From Xenoacremonium recifei (taxonomy: Eukaryota; Ascomycota; Sordariomycetes; Hypocreales; Nectriaceae): a DNA stretch of 64,000 bases. The stretch is taken from NCBI GenBank assembly GCA_012184525.1, contig WOFQ01000013.1, positions 682,001 through 746,000 on the forward strand. The letters are read 5' to 3'. The notes below the pieces were generated by a model. That model had not been told where the DNA came from, ran no database searches, and saw nothing but the letters and a program-made list of their open reading frames with translations. This document shows, piece by piece, positions 58,563-64,000 of this stretch (position 1 is its first letter; every line of letters begins with the position of its first letter). Both the position numbers and the translations under genes were made by a program.

Positions 58563-61500
58563 ATGGATCCATATCCATATCCAAGACACCCGCCCAAGCT
58601 CCCCTTCTCACCTTCACCGTTTGCACGCGCTCCTTTCCCTTCAGCATCGCCAGCAGCATCAACATCACCGCCGCCGCTCGCCACATCGCCGCTCTCTGCG
58701 CTTGCTGCAGCAGCCCCGGCATCGGCCTCACTCTCGCCCTCGGCCAGCGCGCGCTCGCTGCCCCCGTTGCACGCGTCCTCCCTGCTCGCCGCCGACAACT
58801 CTGCGCATGCCGCCTACGATCCCATCCCGCTGCGACCCTCCGACGCGCCCTTCCATTCCTCGGCCGTCCGCCCGTTCGCGATCGCCCCGGAGCCCGGCCT
58901 CACGCGGTCGCGGGCCTCCTCGTCGCCGCTGCTGTCGAGAGATCTGACCCGCGCCATGCCTCCGCCGCCAAACTCTCCTCCGCCGGGAGCGCAACAGCAA
59001 CCGCCGTCACATGGCATCATGGGATACGGGCCACCACCGCCGCGGGCGCCTCCGGTGGCTGTCGGACCGCCCACGTCGTTCCCGTCGGGCAGAGAGTTGC
59101 CGGCGCTGAGCTCGATCGCGAGAACGGCCAGCAACAGCTCCATGTCGATATCGTCGATGCTGGGCGGTCCTCCGCCGTCCCTCAGAGATGCGCCGCCGCC
59201 GCCGCCTCCCTCACATTATCCTCCACACTCTGCGGCTCCCAGCACGGGTCCAGGCTATGCCCCTACGATGCATGCGTCACCGCGAATGCCTTCGGCGGCC
59301 TCAGATTACCCTCCGTTTCGACGACCCCAGACGCCCGATCACCAGCGACCATACGATCCTCGAGATCCCCGAGCGTCTCCCCAAGGCCACTACTCGACTC
59401 CCGAGGTCCAGCGATATGGCACGCCCACTGCGTACCACTCAAGACATCCTTCTGGCTCGGCAGATCATGCGAGAGAGCCTGGCAGACTACCACCAGGACC
59501 ACCCCCGAGACCGAGCAGTCAACCTAAATATCCAGGGATGCCACCGCGGCCAATGGAGATGGGCCGACCCCCTGGCCCAGAAGACGCATACGGCCGACGA
59601 GACGAGCTGGGACGTCCTCCTCCAGGGATGGAGTACAACCCGGAGAGGATAGGACTAAGACCCTTCTACGACGACCGATATAGAATGGAGCGAGAGCGAA
59701 GCGAGGCTGAGGCGAGAGAACGGGAACGAAGAGAGCGAGCGTACTCGGGAAGTGATTCAGGGCGGCATCCCATGCACCCGGGTGACTTCCACCGGGAACC
59801 TCCGCGCGCTCAACCGCCACCCCCTTACGGCAGACCGCCCGATCCTCGAGACCCCCGAGAAATGCGAGACCCCCGAGATATGCGAGATCCACGGGAAATG
59901 CGCGATCCTAGAGATATGCGTGACCCTAGAGACATGCGGGATCCGCGAGATCCTCGAGAGGCGCGAGACCCCCGAGAGCCTCACTGGGGCCGTCCTGGTC
60001 CCGATCCCAGCTATCGAGCCCCGATGGATCACCAGCGGCCGCACCCCGACTACCCCCCGGTCTCGGTTCCGTATGGCCCTCACGGACCCTCCTTTGCGAC
60101 GGCGCCTCCATATGCGCCAGCTTCACGTCCGCCGCAGCCTCCTCCGCCAGCACCTCAAAATCCTCCTGGTGTTCCTCCTCAGCCCTACGACTCCCCTGAC
60201 CGGGCTCGCATGAACCTCATTCACCAGCAACAGCCGCAGCAGCCACCTCATCATCCACGACCTGGAGAAGAGGCACCACCGCCGCCTTCGATCGCGTACA
60301 ATGGACCTCCGGGCCCTCACGGCCCGATATTTGATTCCGGACGACCGAGGAATGGCGAAGATGCTACGGCAGCGAACGGACAGCGTCACTTGTTGGCGAT
60401 ACAGGAGATGAATCGTAAGGGACGAATCTCTCCATTGCCGCAGGCTGTCCAAGGTGCACAACTTCAACAACCCAGCCCCGCCGGTGAGCCAGGGATCAAG
60501 AGCGAATTCGGGAGGATGTTTGCAGGAATTGGAAATGGTGTGAGCTCCATCGGAGTCAGTAGCCCGATCTCTTCAGGCCCTGCCATGCCATTCACACATG
60601 CGACACTCGCAAAACGGGAAGATGCCGACAGTCCTGCTGCTGATTCTGGACCTGAAGCGACCGGAAAGGGGAAGGGCCGTCGAAGAAAGCTGAAGGAAGA
60701 AGACAGCAAAGGGGAAGACGATGGTTCCGGCAGACTGACTCCCGTGAGTCGGGCTAAACGAGTCAAGTCCCTCCAGCAGCAACAGCAACAGCAACAAGCG
60801 CAACCGCCCCTACACCATCATCATCAGTACGTGAGCACGCCTTCGCATCTGGCCAATGCTAACCACACTTTAAGTCACCACCACCACCATCACCATCACC
60901 CAGCAGAATTTCCTCCTCCTGGACAGCCTGGCGTGATTCCCCTTAAGAATCTCAAGACCGGCACCACGGGACCTCCTTCGGGTGAAAAGGTTTTGGGCCC
61001 TCACCACCATCATGTTGTGCGGCCAGGGCAAGCTCATGCAACCGCCCCTAAACCAGCACCAAATGCTGCCCCCGTCATCCCTCCGAAGATCAAAACGTCG
61101 ATTTCATCAAAGGCAGTGCTGCAATCAGTTGCTGATCGTCCCCGGAACCATCTTGGTGATTTCATCTACGAGCCGGGCCTGAAAGCTGGGCGACTTTTAC
61201 CCAACCGCCCATCCCATCGGTCATTCGTATCAAACCCCAAGCCTTTGCCCATGGATTTGATCAAAGACAAGGAGAATTGCACCTTGACTGTGAAGGTTGC
61301 TCTCGTGCATCTGTCGCCGGTTTCGAGAGAAGAGATCACAGCTAGGGGATATCTGTGGGGGACTGATGTTTACACGGACGACTCGGACGTGGTGGCTGCT
61401 TGCATCCACGGGGGCTGGATCAAGGGAGAATGGCCCGAAGACGTGGACGAGTCAATGTTGGACCTTGATCAAGGAGAAACCAAACGTCGCAGGGGTAAGA

Positions 61501-62111
61501 CAGCGACCGACGTGGATCTGGATTCCGAGGGCCTGATTACGGCACCACCCACTTCCGGCCCAATGGCCATTCCTCCGGATCGTGATCTGCACGTCAACGT
61601 GCTCATTCTTCCTCGTCTTCAGAAATACTCCTCTACGAACCGATACGGCATTACGAGCAGAGAATTCGGAGGCGAGTATGGCGGCCGACATACGACCCAC
61701 GACGGGCTCAGTTACATGATTAAGAGCATCCGCTGGGTGGCCAACGGTGCCCAGCCGCAGGCACGCCTCCGCGGCAAAGCTCGTCGAGAACGCATGCGTA
61801 AGGCCATGTGGGAGACGAAGCGAACGTACGAAAACATCAGCAGCCAGCAGCGCGAGAAGGAAAAGGAGCTGGTCGAAAAACTGAAGGGGGATATCTCCGC
61901 CACATGGTGGAACAAGGGTGGCGAGGAAAACAAGGACACACAGGGCGAACGACGGGCTAGTGACGGCGATAAGGAGAACCGTGTTAAGCCTGCGGCCGCC
62001 GATGAGAGCACCACTACTGCAACTGTTGTGGAAAAGGATACGGATGTTGTGATGGGTGGCGGCGACGACGCACGTATCGATGAGACCGGCGAGAAGGCTA
62101 CGGGGGAGTAA
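58563..62111 (+). CDS. RXT3: Rxt3, subunit of the Rpd3L histone deacetylase complex
   Basis: An intronless frame of 1182 aa. The first 850 residues are low complexity: Pro/Ser/Ala-rich, an Arg-Asp-Pro-Arg repeat (RDPREMRDPRDM, about residues 430-475), a Gln run near 738-746 and His runs near 750 and 775. The conserved Rxt3 domain starts at NHLGDFIYEPGLKAGRLLPN (about 861) and continues with NCTLTVKVALVHLSPVSREE, WGTDVYTDDSDVVAACIHGG and GGRHTTHDGLSYMIKSIRWV. Rxt3 is a component of the large Sin3/Rpd3 corepressor, and in pathogenic fungi of regulators linked to virulence and stress. The acidic/Glu-rich C terminus may aid chromatin-complex contacts. Yeast Rxt3 is much shorter; filamentous fungi have the extended N terminus. 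Confidence 0.9.
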   Translation: MDPYPYPRHPPKLPFSPSPFARAPFPSASPAASTSPPPLATSPLSALAAAAPASASLSPSASARSLPPLHASSLLAADNSAHAAYDPIPLRPSDAPFHSSAVRPFAIAPEPGLTRSRASSSPLLSRDLTRAMPPPPNSPPPGAQQQPPSHGIMGYGPPPPRAPPVAVGPPTSFPSGRELPALSSIARTASNSSMSISSMLGGPPPSLRDAPPPPPPSHYPPHSAAPSTGPGYAPTMHASPRMPSAASDYPPFRRPQTPDHQRPYDPRDPRASPQGHYSTPEVQRYGTPTAYHSRHPSGSADHAREPGRLPPGPPPRPSSQPKYPGMPPRPMEMGRPPGPEDAYGRRDELGRPPPGMEYNPERIGLRPFYDDRYRMERERSEAEARERERRERAYSGSDSGRHPMHPGDFHREPPRAQPPPPYGRPPDPRDPREMRDPRDMRDPREMRDPRDMRDPRDMRDPRDPREARDPREPHWGRPGPDPSYRAPMDHQRPHPDYPPVSVPYGPHGPSFATAPPYAPASRPPQPPPPAPQNPPGVPPQPYDSPDRARMNLIHQQQPQQPPHHPRPGEEAPPPPSIAYNGPPGPHGPIFDSGRPRNGEDATAANGQRHLLAIQEMNRKGRISPLPQAVQGAQLQQPSPAGEPGIKSEFGRMFAGIGNGVSSIGVSSPISSGPAMPFTHATLAKREDADSPAADSGPEATGKGKGRRRKLKEEDSKGEDDGSGRLTPVSRAKRVKSLQQQQQQQQAQPPLHHHHQYVSTPSHLANANHTLSHHHHHHHHPAEFPPPGQPGVIPLKNLKTGTTGPPSGEKVLGPHHHHVVRPGQAHATAPKPAPNAAPVIPPKIKTSISSKAVLQSVADRPRNHLGDFIYEPGLKAGRLLPNRPSHRSFVSNPKPLPMDLIKDKENCTLTVKVALVHLSPVSREEITARGYLWGTDVYTDDSDVVAACIHGGWIKGEWPEDVDESMLDLDQGETKRRRGKTATDVDLDSEGLITAPPTSGPMAIPPDRDLHVNVLILPRLQKYSSTNRYGITSREFGGEYGGRHTTHDGLSYMIKSIRWVANGAQPQARLRGKARRERMRKAMWETKRTYENISSQQREKEKELVEKLKGDISATWWNKGGEENKDTQGERRASDGDKENRVKPAAADESTTTATVVEKDTDVVMGGGDDARIDETGEKATGE
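59850..59987 (+). repeat. Repeat encoding RDPR(E/D)M units inside RXT3
   Basis: Tandem 15-base units alternate GAC/GAT CC(C/T) (A/C)GAGA ATGCG and encode RDPREM and RDPRDM about eight times. It is in frame with the gene, and its copy number may vary between strains. Confidence 0.75.
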
Positions 62112-62386
62112 TGTGGTTGCTTCCAGGACTGGCGCTTGCATCGAGGATTCCTGCAGAGGTTAATGGGGGCTTATTGCATGTGGGAAATGCCCCTTCTTCA
62201 CGATGATACCGTATATAACTTGTAATCAAGGTAATATTTTGCCAACCGAGTCTCGTTGTAGTCGTGTCCGTCTGGTGCGTATCATACAGTTTTGTACAGT
62301 CCTCCACGATCGTCCATCACCGCAGCAATCCCCCAAAAAGGCCACCCACATATTCTTCTATACAGGTTCTCTTGTCACTTCGCAGC

Positions 62387-62767
62387 TCAAAAGTCCGTCA
62401 CCCGTCCATTATAGCTCCAATCGCCACCACCGCCCCATCTCAACGGCTCATTCTTCGGGCCACCCACCTCGCCCGTCTTCGGATTCACATCCCCCTCAAA
62501 CTCCGGCGGCGCACCGCGGAACAAGCCCTGGTTCACCGCAGCATCGGAGTCCGGCCCCGATTCGTGGCGCGGCTGCGAGGTGGCCGGCGTTGTACTTGTT
62601 GGTTGGGATGTCTCGGAGGGCTGGAAGGCTTGCGAGACGGAGGCGGCGCGCTGCAGGCGCTCGAATTCGGCTTGTTGCGCGGCGGGGAGTTTGGGCGGCG
62701 CGGGGCGGGTGCGGAACGTGGAGGAGAGGCGGGTTTGGGGGCGTAGGGCGCGGAGGAGGCGTGACAT
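62387..62767 (-). CDS. SDH8: Succinate dehydrogenase assembly factor 4 (SDHAF4/Sdh8)
   Basis: A single exon of 126 aa. The N terminus is an Arg/Ser-rich mitochondrial presequence (MSRLLRALRPQTRLSSTFRT). The conserved C-terminal DUF1674 motif is intact: EFEGDVNPKTGEVGGPKNEP then LRWGGGGDWSYNGRVTDF at the very end. Sdh8/SDHAF4 binds flavinylated Sdh1 in the matrix and helps build complex II while limiting stray oxidant formation. The gene is tail-to-tail with RXT3, with only 275 bases between the stops. Confidence 0.93.
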   Translation of the reverse strand: MSRLLRALRPQTRLSSTFRTRPAPPKLPAAQQAEFERLQRAASVSQAFQPSETSQPTSTTPATSQPRHESGPDSDAAVNQGLFRGAPPEFEGDVNPKTGEVGGPKNEPLRWGGGGDWSYNGRVTDF

Positions 62768-64000
62768 GGTTGCGGGTGTGTAGGTTTGTGAGTGCTGGGA
62801 GATTTCGGAGGTTGAGGTTGATGGAAGTGAAGGAGATGTCGGAGCTTGGACGGACCGAGGTTGGGTTTATGTGGGGGCGTGGCGTGGGGGAAGTTCCGTC
62901 ATGGCGGATGTCTAGATCTCTAGGTTGCAACTTTGTCATCTGCCACTTACACTGTCAATTGATCAGCCACAGAAGTCTGCAGGATCTTGTGGATTTAGCT
63001 TTGAGATTGTCGCACTGCCAAGAATCTCGATGATCGGCTCCGGGATCGTAGCATCTCACACGTGAACGTCCACACACCTTTGCGGCTGCTTCCTTTTAGC
63101 CCCCTCCGAAGTGCGTGTTCTGGCCGAAGTTGCTGACAGCGTATTATTTGGTCCTTAGATATATGCACATATTCGATTGGACAAGTCTTTCGCAAGGCTC
63201 TCAATCATCTCTGCTTTGGCCTTGCCGTTTTGTCCCGTCTTGTCGAAGATTGGAACCATACCGTTAGCGGCCGTTAGGGAAAGAGTCCGTCCATCTCAAA
63301 CTCAACGTCGGAGCAGAGATGGTTCAGCAACAGCGTTTTTCCTATGTCCCGCATGTGCCCGAAGTCAAAAGGATGTTGAGCCAGTCATCGAATTGTGCCA
63401 AAAGCCAAACCGAATGTGGCGTCACGGTTTCGGACGCCCGAGGAGGTCATTGCTTGTGACAGGCGTTTGTCAGCTGTCAATTGAGAGCGCGGTCTTGACC
63501 AAGCGGCCACTTCCACTTGAGCTCCAAGCATACACGAGGAGCACGGCCAGAAGTCCTGAGCCGCCCATGTTAGTCAAGTGACGCAGGGACCAAACCTTGC
63601 CTTAGGGCTGAGGCGGGCCTTTTGCCTCAAGGTGTCCAACCCCGTAACCACGAGGCAGCGAGACATCAACCGAGGCCCAGTTCATTTTAGGCGATGAAGT
63701 CCTACCGCGACTATTTAAATCTCGAAGACCGTTCACTGGGGTGACTTGGATGGCTCGGTCTCGACTTCGGGAAACCGATACAGTAAGGCCCGATCCCGTG
63801 GCTGATCTCGTCCCTACAATTGGTCCATTTATTAGCCAAGCCTCACTCTCTCAAGAGACGTTCCTTGGCAGGCCTACAGTTCTCTAACGCTTTGCCTTTC
63901 CTCTTCTTTAATAATTCTTTGACTCTGACACATCGAGTCCCGCCGTCTACGAATCACGTCGCTGCCGCTGGGCACATTCGTCGTCCCGCTGGCTCCCGCT
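62768..64000. other. Intergenic region to the window end
   Basis: The SDH8 promoter and a further 1 kb in which I see no gene. A gene may begin beyond the right edge, since the last 200 bases turn CT-rich (63840-63960), as promoters do here. Confidence 0.4.

Noticed and set aside
63177..63581. 134-codon plus-strand frame near the right end
   Set aside because: No domain or promoter evidence; composition like intergenic DNA.

Overview
The window is nuclear DNA of a filamentous ascomycete (Pezizomycotina). Genes lie on both strands, are cut by short introns (about 42-75 nt, GT...AG, often with a CTAAC/CTGAC-like branch site) and encode fungus-specific families: HET, 2EXR, GRDP/DUF1399, DUF3824, OTT_1508-like deaminase, Rxt3. 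The recurrent TACTCCGTA motif, which as I recall is common in Aspergillus/Penicillium-type genomes, weakly suggests Eurotiomycetes; the species cannot be named from the sequence. I rebuilt about 24 genes, most by joining exons by hand.

Left block (1-15 kb), mostly housekeeping: an RS-rich DUF3824 protein, a small lysine-rich protein, an ER-lumenal DnaJ chaperone (Scj1 type, C-terminal RDEL), a Prp2/DHX16-type spliceosomal DEAH helicase divergent from it, a prolyl-4-hydroxylase-like 2-oxoglutarate oxygenase, and threonine synthase in six exons.

Middle block (15-33 kb), accessory: a 1009-aa protein with a candidate permuted-papain (His...NC) core and a Gly/Cys tail; a membrane F-box protein; a DUF1399 (GRDP) protein; a class-3 lipase-like protein set between two direct repeats; and a large CCCH/helicase/NFX1/RZ-finger protein of the ZNFX1/Hrr1 RNAi type whose frame contains one in-frame TAG.

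Right-middle block (33-57 kb), secretory, defence and metabolic genes: a secreted ferritin-like protein, a HET-domain protein, a six-cysteine small secreted protein, an amino-acid permease, a multicopper oxidase, a VOC/glyoxalase protein, a 2EXR protein, a membrane-anchored DUF6454-like propeller, an HSL-type alpha/beta hydrolase, a possibly damaged small gene, a C2H2 zinc-finger gene and an OTT_1508-like deaminase. No shared pathway is evident; the mix is typical of variable fungal gene neighbourhoods.

Right end (57-64 kb), housekeeping again: an Rxt3 subunit of the Rpd3L histone deacetylase complex and SDHAF4/Sdh8, a succinate dehydrogenase assembly factor. I saw no rRNA, tRNA, CRISPR array or intact transposon.
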